54,201 nt of DNA, from assembly GCA_910579225.1 (NCBI GenBank), contig CAJTTI010000007.1, forward strand, positions 93,517 to 147,717. Direction: 5' to 3'. Both the position numbers and the translations under genes were made by a program. Of this stretch, positions 1 to 7,638 are shown in pieces. The DNA is from an uncultured Lachnospiraceae bacterium. Lineage in GTDB: Bacteria; Bacillota; Clostridia; Lachnospirales; Lachnospiraceae. The notes beneath the pieces are model-generated. The model ran no database searches and had not been told where the DNA came from. It worked only from the letters and a program-made list of their open reading frames with translations. Each line of letters begins with the position of its first letter. Position 1 is the first letter of the stretch.

Positions 1-1293
1 TACTGCTTCTTTCTCCTTCTGAAACACCGTTTCTTCTTCTATCAATCCGGACAGATTCCCCGTCTCCGATTCTTTTAAGAGTTCCGGCCCGGCCGTTCCT
101 AAGAGCAGTTTTTTTAACCATCCGTCCACGTCTGTTTCCAGACGCTCTTCCCAGGGTTTCATCAGGTCGTTTTCTTTGCGCACCCGCAGCGCATGGGCAC
201 GCCGTCTTAAAAATTCTTCCGGCCCTTTCTCCCCAGGTTCCTTCCCATAGGACGCATACTGACCCAATACTTCTCTCTTCCGGGCCAGACGCCTGCCGGA
301 AACCCCGCAGGCTGTCATCTTTCCGGATGCCGCAGACAAAAGGTGACGGACAAACATGCATCTCACATCTCCCGGCGCGCCCGCAATCTCACCCTGAAGT
401 GTTTTTTTCTCCTTATCTGTAAGCTTTCCTTCCACAAGATCTGTCATCCGGTAAGTCTGCAGATATGTCCTGCAAAGCTGATAGTAAGAGGTAAAATCTG
501 AAGCAATATTCGCCGCTCTCAGAAATTCTTCCATAAAATACTGGTTCACTTCCAGCCCCTGGCGTTCGTACTCCAGAAGCAGTACGGACAGATCTTCCCA
601 GCCCCGCGCAGTGACAAATTCTTTCCTGTCTCTGGTCAGTGTCACCTGATAAAAATGCTCCGGATGCAGCTCCAGATAAGAGAGAACCGAGGGATGCACC
701 CCTTGCCTCAAAGCATATGTCTTCCAGACAGAAATATCCGCTTCCACAGTAATGGTCCTCACTCTGTCCAGAGCCGCCATATCCAGTTCCCGGACCGAAC
801 GGTTGTATTCCTGCGGATTGCCTGCTGCCACGATGATCCAGCCCTCCGGAACTTTGTGATTTCCAAACATTTTGTACTGCAGAAACTGAAGCATGGTGGG
901 AGCGAGCGTTTCCGAGACACAATTAATCTCGTCAATGAACAAGATCCCTTCCCGATAACCGGTGCGTTCCTGATATTCATAGATGGAACCTACAATCTCA
1001 CTCATGGTATATTCCGTCATTGTGTATTCCACACCGTCGAACTGCTTTGTCACCAGCTGAGGCAACCCCACTGCACTCTGTCTGGTATGATGTGTAATCG
1101 TATAAGCTACCAGACCGGTCCCGCATTCTTCCGCCGCCTGTTCCATAATCGCCGTCTTGCCGATTCCCGGCGGTCCGATCAAAAGCACCGGCCTCTGACG
1201 CACGGCAGGAATCCGGTAGCAGCCATTCTCATCTTTTGCAGTATAAGCACGTACGGTACGTATGATCTCTTCTTTCGCATCTCTGATATTCAT
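1..1293 (-). CDS. MoxR-family AAA+ ATPase (3' end beyond window edge)
   Basis: Seen: an uninterrupted frame of 431 codons runs from an ATG at 1293 to the left edge without a stop, so the C-terminus is missing. Walker A GPPGIGKT lies at residues 40-47 and Walker B ILFIDEIN at 117-124, followed by a sensor-like AAGNP segment; the C-terminal part is basic and helical. Known: MoxR ATPases are AAA+ chaperone-like proteins that work with VWA-domain partners to remodel or insert metal cofactors into target complexes. Its ATG overlaps the TGA of the VWA gene (ATGA), so translation is probably coupled, as expected for a MoxR-VWA pair. The target is unknown; any substrate gene would lie beyond the left edge. 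Confidence 0.9.
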   Translation of the reverse strand, partial: MNIRDAKEEIIRTVRAYTAKDENGCYRIPAVRQRPVLLIGPPGIGKTAIMEQAAEECGTGLVAYTITHHTRQSAVGLPQLVTKQFDGVEYTMTEYTMSEIVGSIYEYQERTGYREGILFIDEINCVSETLAPTMLQFLQYKMFGNHKVPEGWIIVAAGNPQEYNRSVRELDMAALDRVRTITVEADISVWKTYALRQGVHPSVLSYLELHPEHFYQVTLTRDRKEFVTARGWEDLSVLLLEYERQGLEVNQYFMEEFLRAANIASDFTSYYQLCRTYLQTYRMTDLVEGKLTDKEKKTLQGEIAGAPGDVRCMFVRHLLSAASGKMTACGVSGRRLARKREVLGQYASYGKEPGEKGPEEFLRRRAHALRVRKENDLMKPWEERLETDVDGWLKKLLLGTAGPELLKESETGNLSGLIEEETVFQKEKEAV

Positions 1294-2618
1294 GTCTCTG
1301 TCTCCAATTCTATATCAAGAGTCAACGTCTGCGCCCAGGAAGGCGCTCTGCCCTTTTGAAGTTCCTCATTTAAAAATACAAATGCTGTGTCATAATCCGG
1401 ACGTCTGTCAGGATAGATTCCGTCCCCATCTGTAAAATACAGAAGCCCCTTCAGATTTGCCAGCTCTCCTTCGCAGATCAGACGGTCCACCAGCTGAAAC
1501 ACCGGCGTGAAATCCGTATCCCCATGTCCCTTTACAGTCATCTGATTAAGATACGCTTCCCACTCCTCCTCGCAGGTCACACATACATGTTCCTGAACCA
1601 TACAGTCGCACTGAATCAGATGGATCCGCATATCCCGGAAGAAATTCTCTCTCTCTCGGAAAATCTCCCATGTTTCTGTCAGAAAACGCCGCACCACCTG
1701 ACCAGAACAGGAACCGGAAGTGTCTATCGCTATGACAAATTCCTGCAGTCTGCGCATATTTTTATATTCCAGCGGCTCCAGAAATACCAGCCGGCTGTAC
1801 ATCTTCCTGCTGTAATCATATGGAATATAATCAAAACTGTCCATATCCAGAGCAAGTTCTTCCCGCTCCACTGCAAACTGTTTTAAAAACCGACGATAGT
1901 CGTATCCCCGCTCTTTCTGAATCACAATCTGTTCTGTTCCCGCCCCTGCGCTGCCGCCCGCCTGTCTTTTATGCTCCTCATTCAGAAGCTCTGTCTGTTC
2001 AAATACTGTCCGCCACCGGTGCACTGCTTCTGACATCCGCCCGGCTTCCTCTGCCTGCTGCCGCCTGTCTTCACACTTTACACCATTTCCATCAGACAGC
2101 TCCCGCCACCAGCCATGATGATCTCTTCTAAATATCTGTTCCAGCTCTCTGAGTTCTTCTTCTCTCAGTTTCTCTGTCCATTCTGCCAGCCGGTTTTCCT
2201 GAAATACCGCTTTCTCGTCTTTCATCCTCCGGTACCACCTGCTGCGGTTTCCTGGTATGGGCCACTCAAATCCCGGTACATGCATCCGATCAATCCGATA
2301 CTCAGTCATAATATCGCACGCCAGCCACCAGATTCTCTCCATACAGTCGTGCTTTCGAAAACGGTGCAGATACAGCCCATGCAGCAGCATGTGAACATAT
2401 GTTCTCTCCAGATGTGCCGTCCCTTCTGTAAACAGTTTCAACACCTCTTCCATATTCCAGTACAGAGTTCTCACATCCGTACCGGAAGACTCTTTTGTCC
2501 ATCCTGTCTCTGGTACTGCCAGAGCCGCCCCAAGCACCGGCAGCTTTCTCCTGATCCCGTAACCTGCCAGTTTTAACGATTCTTTCGCCAGTGCTCTTTT
2601 TCGTTCTTCCGTTCCCAT
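1290..2618 (-). CDS. VWA-domain protein with degenerate metallopeptidase-like N-terminal region
   Basis: Seen: 442 residues. I start at the ATG at 2618 because GGAGG sits five bases upstream; an in-frame ATG at 2672 has no such site. The C-terminal half has a VWA fold with a MIDAS-type DTSGS motif (FVIAIDTSGSCSG) and a later GDTDFTP segment. The N-terminal half contains HMLLHGLYLH, which resembles the HExxH-plus-H motif of the putative metallopeptidase domain that often precedes this VWA type, but Met replaces the catalytic Glu. Known: such proteins partner MoxR ATPases. Inferred: the VWA domain binds a target through its metal site while the peptidase-like part is structural. The gene overlaps the MoxR gene by four bases. 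Confidence 0.85.
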   Translation of the reverse strand: MGTEERKRALAKESLKLAGYGIRRKLPVLGAALAVPETGWTKESSGTDVRTLYWNMEEVLKLFTEGTAHLERTYVHMLLHGLYLHRFRKHDCMERIWWLACDIMTEYRIDRMHVPGFEWPIPGNRSRWYRRMKDEKAVFQENRLAEWTEKLREEELRELEQIFRRDHHGWWRELSDGNGVKCEDRRQQAEEAGRMSEAVHRWRTVFEQTELLNEEHKRQAGGSAGAGTEQIVIQKERGYDYRRFLKQFAVEREELALDMDSFDYIPYDYSRKMYSRLVFLEPLEYKNMRRLQEFVIAIDTSGSCSGQVVRRFLTETWEIFRERENFFRDMRIHLIQCDCMVQEHVCVTCEEEWEAYLNQMTVKGHGDTDFTPVFQLVDRLICEGELANLKGLLYFTDGDGIYPDRRPDYDTAFVFLNEELQKGRAPSWAQTLTLDIELETET

Positions 2619-2797
2619 CTTTTCCTCCAATCTATCGCCACAACTCAGATACCGCCGGTATACACCCGGCATAAGCTTATATTCTTAAAAGCGCCTATGG
2701 CAGATCCTGGGCTCTATGCATTGAAAATTCTGCCACCATATGTTATTCTGAAACCGGCACCCAAACGTCCTGCCTGCATATAAAGGGGGAATCACAT

Positions 2798-3157
2798 ATG
2801 AAGATGCAGGAATCTCCGGAAGATTATCTGGAAGCCATCCTGGTCCTCTCCAGAGAACTTGGCAATGTACGTTCCATTGATGTGGCAAATTATCTGGGAT
2901 ACAGCAAACCAAGCATCAGCGTCGCCATGAAGCGGCTCCGGGAAAACGGATACGTCACACTGGACGGCAACGGCCACCTGGTTCTGACTGCTTCCGGACT
3001 CGCCATTGCTCTGAATATCTACGAAAAACATCTGGTCCTTACGCAGTTTCTGATCTCCATCGGCGTTGACGAGGACACAGCCAGAAAAGACGCCTGTCGC
3101 ATGGAGCATGTGATCAGTGATGAAAGTTTTGAGAAAATCAAGCAGCTGCCCTGGTAG
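2798..3157 (+). CDS. DtxR/MntR-family metal-dependent transcriptional regulator
   Basis: Seen: 119 residues with an N-terminal winged helix-turn-helix (about 8-65) and a metal-binding dimerisation region; AAAGGGGG precedes the ATG. The length fits the short form without an SH3-like domain. Alignment by eye with family members gives metal ligands D9, E12, H78, C100, E103 and H104. D9 matches the manganese type (MntR) while C100 matches the iron type (DtxR/IdeR Cys102), so the site is mixed. Known: these repressors bind operators when loaded with Mn(II) or Fe(II). A short inverted repeat (3140-3147 with 3156-3163) overlaps the stop codon and could be a weak terminator. Targets cannot be assigned; the MATE gene that follows has its own promoter. 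Confidence 0.9.
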   Translation: MKMQESPEDYLEAILVLSRELGNVRSIDVANYLGYSKPSISVAMKRLRENGYVTLDGNGHLVLTASGLAIALNIYEKHLVLTQFLISIGVDEDTARKDACRMEHVISDESFEKIKQLPW

Positions 3158-3256
3158 CTGCTTATTCTGCCTTCCGGCGCCGCCTTATCCGGTTACGATT
3201 GTACCATGTAGTCCGCTTCTTTTGCAACTCCCGCCTGCACAGCTGAAAAATCCTTA

Positions 3257-3285
3257 TTGACATTTACTGCAAAAAAGAACATGAT
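3257..3285 (+). promoter_or_regulatory. Sigma-A promoter for the MATE gene
   Basis: TTGACA at 3257-3262 and CATGAT at 3280-3285 are separated by 17 bases. The likely start is about 35 bases ahead of the MATE ATG. This separates the MATE gene from the regulator upstream. Confidence 0.6.
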
Positions 3286-3327
3286 AGGGAGCGGAAACAA
3301 ATGACAAAAGAAACGGAGGTCTTTTTC

Positions 3328-4671
3328 ATGAATAAAAATCTGACTGTTGGCAAACCGGAGATTGTTCTGTGGCAGTTTTGTCTTCCGTTATTTGGAAGTA
3401 TCATCTTTCAGCAGCTGTATAATATTGCAGATAGTTTTGTAGCCGGAAAATTCATCGGTGAAAATGCGCTGGCTGCCGTGGGAAACAGCTACGAAGTCAC
3501 CTTGATCTTTCTTGCATTTGCATTCGGCTGCAACATCGGTTGTTCCGTTATCGTATCTCAGCTCTTCGGCTCCGGAGAGTACGGCAGGATGAGGACCGCC
3601 GTCTCCACTTCCTGCATCTTCAGCGCCGTTTTGTGTCTGCTCCTGATGTGCCTGGGAATCCTGGGATGCGACCTGCTGCTTCATCTGATCCATACCCCTG
3701 CAGAAGTCTTTGAAGACTCGAAAATCTACCTGGATATCTATATATGGGGACTGCCCTTTGTATTTTTCTACAACATTGCCACGGGTATCTTCTCGGCACT
3801 GGGCGATTCAAAGACTCCTTTTTTCTTCCTTGCCATCTCCTCCACATCCAATATCGCAGTTGACATTCTCTTTGTCACTTCTTTTCATATGGGTGTTGCC
3901 GGCGTCGCCTGGGCGACTCTGCTCTGTCAGGGAATCAGCTGTATCCTGGCCGTCACAGTAGTTTACATGCGCCTGAAGAAAATAAAAGTCACAGAAAAAA
4001 CCGTCCTGTTCTCCAGTATTTTGCTAAAGCGATTCCTGATGATCGCCATTCCCAGCGTCCTTCAGCAAAGTTTTATTTCCATCGGAAACATCATTATTCA
4101 GGGAGTAATCAACGGATTCGGCCCCGGAGTGATGGCTGGTTACTCTGCAGCCGTAAAGCTGAACAACCTGGTGGTTACTTCTTTCACCACCCTCGGAAAC
4201 GGAATCTCCAATTACACCGCCCAGAATATCGGCGCCCAAAAACTTCCCCGGATTCGATCCGGTTTCCGCGCTGGGCTTAAAATGGTATGGCTTTTGAGCC
4301 TTCCCTTGTTTCTCCTCTATTTTTTTGCCGGCCATCATGTCCTGTATCTTTTTATGGATGCGCCCACCGAGACGGCAATACAGACTGGCGTTACCTATCT
4401 GCGCATACTGTCACCCTTTTACTTCATCATCTCAGCCAAACTGGTTGCCGATGGCATTCTGCGCGGTTCAGGCATGATGAAGCAATTCATGATTGCCACT
4501 TTCACGGATCTGATCCTGCGGACCGTTCTTGCCATTGTCTTGTCTGAAACCATGCTTGGTTCCACTGGCATCTGGTGTGCATGGCCTATAGGCTGGTCTA
4601 CAGCAACCATACTTTCCATCTGTTTTTACCGTACAGGCCCATGGAAAAGTCTGTCCGCCTCTGAAAAATAA
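3328..4671 (+). CDS. MATE-family multidrug/cation-coupled exporter
   Basis: Seen: 447 residues, about twelve hydrophobic segments in two similar halves, with the family-typical start region containing LFGSIIFQQLYNIADSFVAG. I start at 3328 because ACGGAGG lies eight bases upstream; an in-frame ATG at 3301 lacks a site. Known: MATE proteins export cationic drugs, dyes or metabolites across the cytoplasmic membrane using Na+ or H+ gradients. The length is normal for the family and the frame is intact. Substrate cannot be read from sequence. It follows a DtxR-like regulator, but the promoter at 3257-3285 suggests separate transcription. The best comparison is the second MATE protein at 12021-13379, which shares the QQLYNI motif but is clearly divergent. 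Confidence 0.92.
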   Translation: MNKNLTVGKPEIVLWQFCLPLFGSIIFQQLYNIADSFVAGKFIGENALAAVGNSYEVTLIFLAFAFGCNIGCSVIVSQLFGSGEYGRMRTAVSTSCIFSAVLCLLLMCLGILGCDLLLHLIHTPAEVFEDSKIYLDIYIWGLPFVFFYNIATGIFSALGDSKTPFFFLAISSTSNIAVDILFVTSFHMGVAGVAWATLLCQGISCILAVTVVYMRLKKIKVTEKTVLFSSILLKRFLMIAIPSVLQQSFISIGNIIIQGVINGFGPGVMAGYSAAVKLNNLVVTSFTTLGNGISNYTAQNIGAQKLPRIRSGFRAGLKMVWLLSLPLFLLYFFAGHHVLYLFMDAPTETAIQTGVTYLRILSPFYFIISAKLVADGILRGSGMMKQFMIATFTDLILRTVLAIVLSETMLGSTGIWCAWPIGWSTATILSICFYRTGPWKSLSASEK

Positions 4672-4786
4672 CTTGCTTCTGTAAAGACCACAGAGAAATT
4701 ACTGCCTAGAATCGTGTCCTGTACATTGGCTGAACGTATGATTTTCACGGCCATTTTGCACCATTTTTCTTCCATGCATATCTTTC

Positions 4787-4815
4787 TTGACAAAACCATT
4801 TTTCGTGACTATAAT
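4787..4815 (+). promoter_or_regulatory. Perfect consensus sigma-A promoter
   Basis: TTGACA (4787-4792), a 17-base spacer and TATAAT (4810-4815) match the consensus in every position. It would give a leader of about 65 bases before the K/A-rich protein gene. No operator-like repeat was seen around it, which suggests strong constitutive expression. Confidence 0.88.
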
Positions 4816-4888
4816 GGACAAGACTTGAAGATTTACTATGCTTGAATTTGACAACATATGGTTATGTGTTTTTAAGGAGGAGAATGAA

Positions 4889-5218
4889 ATGACAAGTAAA
4901 AAGAAAGACACAGCCGCAACAGCAAAAACGACAAAAGCTGCGGCAAAAACAACTGTAAAAGCTGCAGCAGACAAACAGACAGAAGAGAAGAAAACCGCTG
5001 CAAAAAAGCCTGCATGCAAAACTTCTGTATGTGTGGAAATGGTTGATCTGAGTGTATCCATTACCGATATTCAGAACGCAGTAAAAAAAGCAGTGAAAGA
5101 TAAAGGGCTGGAAGCTTCCGATCTGAAGATTTATATCAATGCAGCAGAGCAGGCCGCTTATTACACCGTAAACGGCGAAGGCGGTGAAGACTTTAAAGTC
5201 ACTTTAAGAGATTTATAA
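4889..5218 (+). CDS. Small protein with Lys/Ala-rich histone-like tail (DUF6465-like)
   Basis: Seen: 109 residues. AAGGAGG stands ahead of the ATG at 4889, which I prefer to the in-frame ATG at 4838. Residues 1-45 are almost only Lys, Ala and Thr with KKTAAKK-type blocks, like the tail of histone H1-type proteins. Residues 46-109 are a compact alpha/beta-looking domain with an ending YYTVNGEGG. Known: I associate this architecture with a conserved Lachnospiraceae family of unknown function (DUF6465), a recollection rather than a search result. Inferred: the basic tail could bind nucleic acid or polyanions. A perfect promoter implies abundant product. The gene is convergent with the araC-type gene, separated by one base. 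Confidence 0.8.
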   Translation: MTSKKKDTAATAKTTKAAAKTTVKAAADKQTEEKKTAAKKPACKTSVCVEMVDLSVSITDIQNAVKKAVKDKGLEASDLKIYINAAEQAAYYTVNGEGGEDFKVTLRDL

Positions 5219-5219
5219 T

Positions 5220-6155
5220 TTACAAAAAACTGCCGCGTTCTGTGGCAGCTTTTTTATATCCTTTTGCGTCCGTGTTCCGGCTCTTCCGGTATTCCAGCGG
5301 CGTACACCCCATTTTTCTCTTAAATATCCGGGAATAATATCCCGGATTCTCGAATCCCACCTGCCCCGCTATCTGCGTCACATCCAGAGAAGACTGTCTG
5401 AGAAGCTCCAGGCTTCTCTCCACCCGATAGTCCAGAAGATACTCAAACATGGACTGATTCATATAGCGTTTGAACAGCCGGCAGCTCTCGCTTCTGCACA
5501 AATGAACCTGCCCGGCCAGTTCTTCCAGAGTAATCTTCTCTCCGTAATGCTTCTGGATATATTCCATAATCCGGCGAATCCGTTCCGTGTCTCTTCCGTT
5601 CTCCGAATAACCAGACTCTTTTGCTTCCACATGCTCATAGATTTCCTGCCAGATCTGAAGCAGTGCAATCTGGATCTGAATCTCTTCCGACGCCGGATGC
5701 GTCTGATCCAGCCTATGGATCACTCCAAGCTTCTCCAGTACCCGCTTCCGCCATGACTCCTTTGGTGTAAAGCATATGGAAGCCAGAGAAGAACTTTTCA
5801 GAATATGATTCATATATTTATTCTGCATCACACTGGAACTGTATCCATATAAAATACGGGGATGAAACGTCACTGACAGATAACTGCAGTCTGACGACTG
5901 ATACTTATGTCCGGAATGCAACACGTTGGTATTGCAGAACAAACCTTCCCCTTCTTTCAAACAGTAAATACTGTCATTCACCTGATACGCCATATCTCCC
6001 GACAGAATCAGGGTCAGTTCAATCTCCGGATGCCAGTGCCAGGGAAATCCCCCGGTATCAAAATACGACAGGCGTTCATAACTGATCAGCACCGGAAATT
6101 CATAACTTCCGTGACTTTTTATTTCTTTTTGTTCCTGGTCAATTTTAAGCTGCAT
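5220..6155 (-). CDS. AraC-family transcriptional regulator with cupin-type sensor domain
   Basis: Seen: 311 residues. The N-terminal part has the cupin-like HWHPEIELTLILSG and a later GEGLFCNTNVLHSG motif. The C-terminal 100 residues hold two helix-turn-helix units, with EKITLEELAGQVHLC in the first and QIAGQVGFENPGYYSRIFKR, the AraC signature, in the second. Known: AraC proteins of this type bind a small ligand, often a sugar, and activate nearby operons. It is divergent from galK, and its promoter shares bases with the galK promoter, so control of galactose genes is a fair inference, though not shown. The last codons form part of a terminator. The Shine-Dalgarno match (AAGGA) is weak and distant from the ATG at 6155. 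Confidence 0.9.
   Translation of the reverse strand: MQLKIDQEQKEIKSHGSYEFPVLISYERLSYFDTGGFPWHWHPEIELTLILSGDMAYQVNDSIYCLKEGEGLFCNTNVLHSGHKYQSSDCSYLSVTFHPRILYGYSSSVMQNKYMNHILKSSSLASICFTPKESWRKRVLEKLGVIHRLDQTHPASEEIQIQIALLQIWQEIYEHVEAKESGYSENGRDTERIRRIMEYIQKHYGEKITLEELAGQVHLCRSESCRLFKRYMNQSMFEYLLDYRVERSLELLRQSSLDVTQIAGQVGFENPGYYSRIFKRKMGCTPLEYRKSRNTDAKGYKKAATERGSFL
5224..5255. terminator. Bidirectional terminator inside the end of the araC-type gene
   Basis: CTGCC and GGCAG form a five-pair stem flanked by A6 on the left and T6 on the right, so it can act in both directions. It overlaps the last codons and stop of the minus-strand araC-type gene and lies right after the plus-strand stop at 5218. 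Confidence 0.7.
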
Positions 6156-6195
6156 AGAATTCTCAATATCCTTCTATTTTATGCAAATATTTTTA

Positions 6196-6224
6196 TTGAA
6201 ACTGTATCTGTATCTCATTATATT
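6196..6224 (+). promoter_or_regulatory. Sigma-A promoter for galK
   Basis: TTGAAA (6196-6201), 17 bases, then TATATT (6219-6224). The -10 hexamer overlaps that of the divergent araC-type promoter. It would leave a galK leader of about 148 bases, in which I see a small inverted repeat (CGGGA/TCCCG, about 6246-6264) but no known riboswitch. Confidence 0.65.
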
Positions 6225-6244
6225 ATAAATATAACAGATGTCAA
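6217..6244 (-). promoter_or_regulatory. Sigma-A promoter for the araC-type gene
   Basis: Read on the minus strand: TTGACA at 6244-6239, a 16-base spacer and TATAAT at 6222-6217. It shares four base pairs of its -10 element with the galK promoter on the other strand, so one polymerase should exclude the other. Confidence 0.7.
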
Positions 6245-6378
6245 CCGGGACTTCATATTCCCGTCTGCATCATCGAATATACTTTTAGTATCTGCCCCCT
6301 GCAGCTCCCGGATAAACTTCAGAATATGTTTACACGGATCCAAAGGACACAGGCAGAATGTTAAAAAGGAGGATCACT

Positions 6379-7557
6379 ATGGCAGTAAATGTATCGGAAC
6401 TGAAAACAAAATTTGTGGAGATTTTTGGCAGCGAAGGAACTCCAAAAGCTTATTTTGCACCGGGACGCGTCAACCTGATCGGAGAACACACAGATTATAA
6501 CGGAGGACATGTATTTCCGTGCGCACTTACTATCGGGACTTATGGAATTATCCGTCCAAGAGAAGACCGAAAGCTCCGGCTCTTTTCTGTAAACTTTTCC
6601 AATATGGGAGTTGTGGAAAGCTCTCTGGATGACCTGATTCCTGCCGAGTCCGCAGGTTGGACCAACTATCCGAAAGGAATCATGTGGACCTTTGAGAAAA
6701 GAGGATATCATCTGGAAAAAGGAATGGATATTTTATTTTATGGAGATATTCCTTCCGGCAGCGGTCTCTCTTCTTCCGCTTCTCTGGAAGTGCTGACCGG
6801 ACTGATGCTTCGGGATACCTTTGGGTTTCATATTTCCATGGTGGATCTGGCGCTGATCGGACAATATTCAGAAAACAATTTCAATGGGATGAACTGTGGA
6901 ATCATGGATCAATTCGCCTCCGCCATGGGCAAGAAAGACTGCGCAATCTTCCTGGATACCAGCAACCTGAATTATGAATATGCTCCGGTAAAATTGCCCG
7001 AAGCAAGAATCATTATCACCAACAGCAATGTAAAGCACAGTCTGGTTTCTTCTGCTTATAATGACAGACGAAATGAAAGTGAAGCTGCATTAAAAGCACT
7101 GCAGACAGTAGTAACCATCAAAACTCTGGGCGATCTGACAGAAGAACAGTTTGAACAGTACAAAGATGCCATTAAAGATCCCATCTGCCAGAAACGTGCA
7201 AAGCATGCAGTCTATGAGAACCAGCGCACCATTCACGCTGTGGAAGCTCTCAAAACGAATGATATTGAGACCTTCGGAAAGCTAATTAATGCTTCCCATG
7301 TCTCCCTGCGGGACGACTATGAAACTTCCTGCACTGAAACTGATATACTGGCCGAACTTGCATGGAATATTCCCGGAGTTCTCGGCTCCCGTATCACCGG
7401 CGGCGGTTTTGGCGGATGCACTGTCAGCATTGTAAAAAAAGATTCCGTTGACCTGTTTATTCAGACCATCGGAAAAGCTTATAGGGATAAAACGGGTATT
7501 CAGGCAGAATTTTATGTGGTAGATATCGGTGACGGCGCTCATGCACTGAACATCTAA
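6379..7557 (+). CDS. galK: Galactokinase
   Basis: Seen: 392 residues, normal for the family. All three GHMP-kinase motifs are present: the galactokinase signature PGRVNLIGEHTDYNGG at 29-43, the phosphate-binding PSGSGLSSSA at 125-134, and GGGFGGCT near the C-terminus. I start at 6379 because AAGGAGG lies six bases upstream; an in-frame ATG at 6358 has no site. Known: GalK phosphorylates alpha-D-galactose with ATP to galactose-1-phosphate in the cytoplasm, the first step of the Leloir pathway. Its product is the substrate of the GalT encoded next. No galE or mutarotase gene is in the window. The divergent AraC-type regulator is the likely controller. Confidence 0.97.
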   Translation: MAVNVSELKTKFVEIFGSEGTPKAYFAPGRVNLIGEHTDYNGGHVFPCALTIGTYGIIRPREDRKLRLFSVNFSNMGVVESSLDDLIPAESAGWTNYPKGIMWTFEKRGYHLEKGMDILFYGDIPSGSGLSSSASLEVLTGLMLRDTFGFHISMVDLALIGQYSENNFNGMNCGIMDQFASAMGKKDCAIFLDTSNLNYEYAPVKLPEARIIITNSNVKHSLVSSAYNDRRNESEAALKALQTVVTIKTLGDLTEEQFEQYKDAIKDPICQKRAKHAVYENQRTIHAVEALKTNDIETFGKLINASHVSLRDDYETSCTETDILAELAWNIPGVLGSRITGGGFGGCTVSIVKKDSVDLFIQTIGKAYRDKTGIQAEFYVVDIGDGAHALNI

Positions 7558-7569
7558 TAATACATACAG

Positions 7570-7614
7570 CCGCACATCCCTCTAGGGCTCCGGAGCTTCG
7601 GAGGGCTGATGCGG
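7570..7614 (+). repeat. Intercistronic hairpin between galK and galT
   Basis: CTCCG (7588-7592) pairs with CGGAG (7599-7603) and an outer CCGCA (7570-7574) pairs with TGCGG (7610-7614). No T-run follows, so it is not a plain terminator. The sequence just after it, GCGGAACTTTTATCAGGAGG, carries the galT ribosome binding site and resembles two other spacers in this window. Confidence 0.55.
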
Positions 7615-7638
7615 AACTTTTATCAGGAGGACAAGACC

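Noticed and set aside
413..922. Minus-strand frame inside the MoxR-type gene
   Set aside because: Different frame from the Walker motif-bearing frame that runs from 1293 to the edge; Gly/Ser/Arg-rich shadow.
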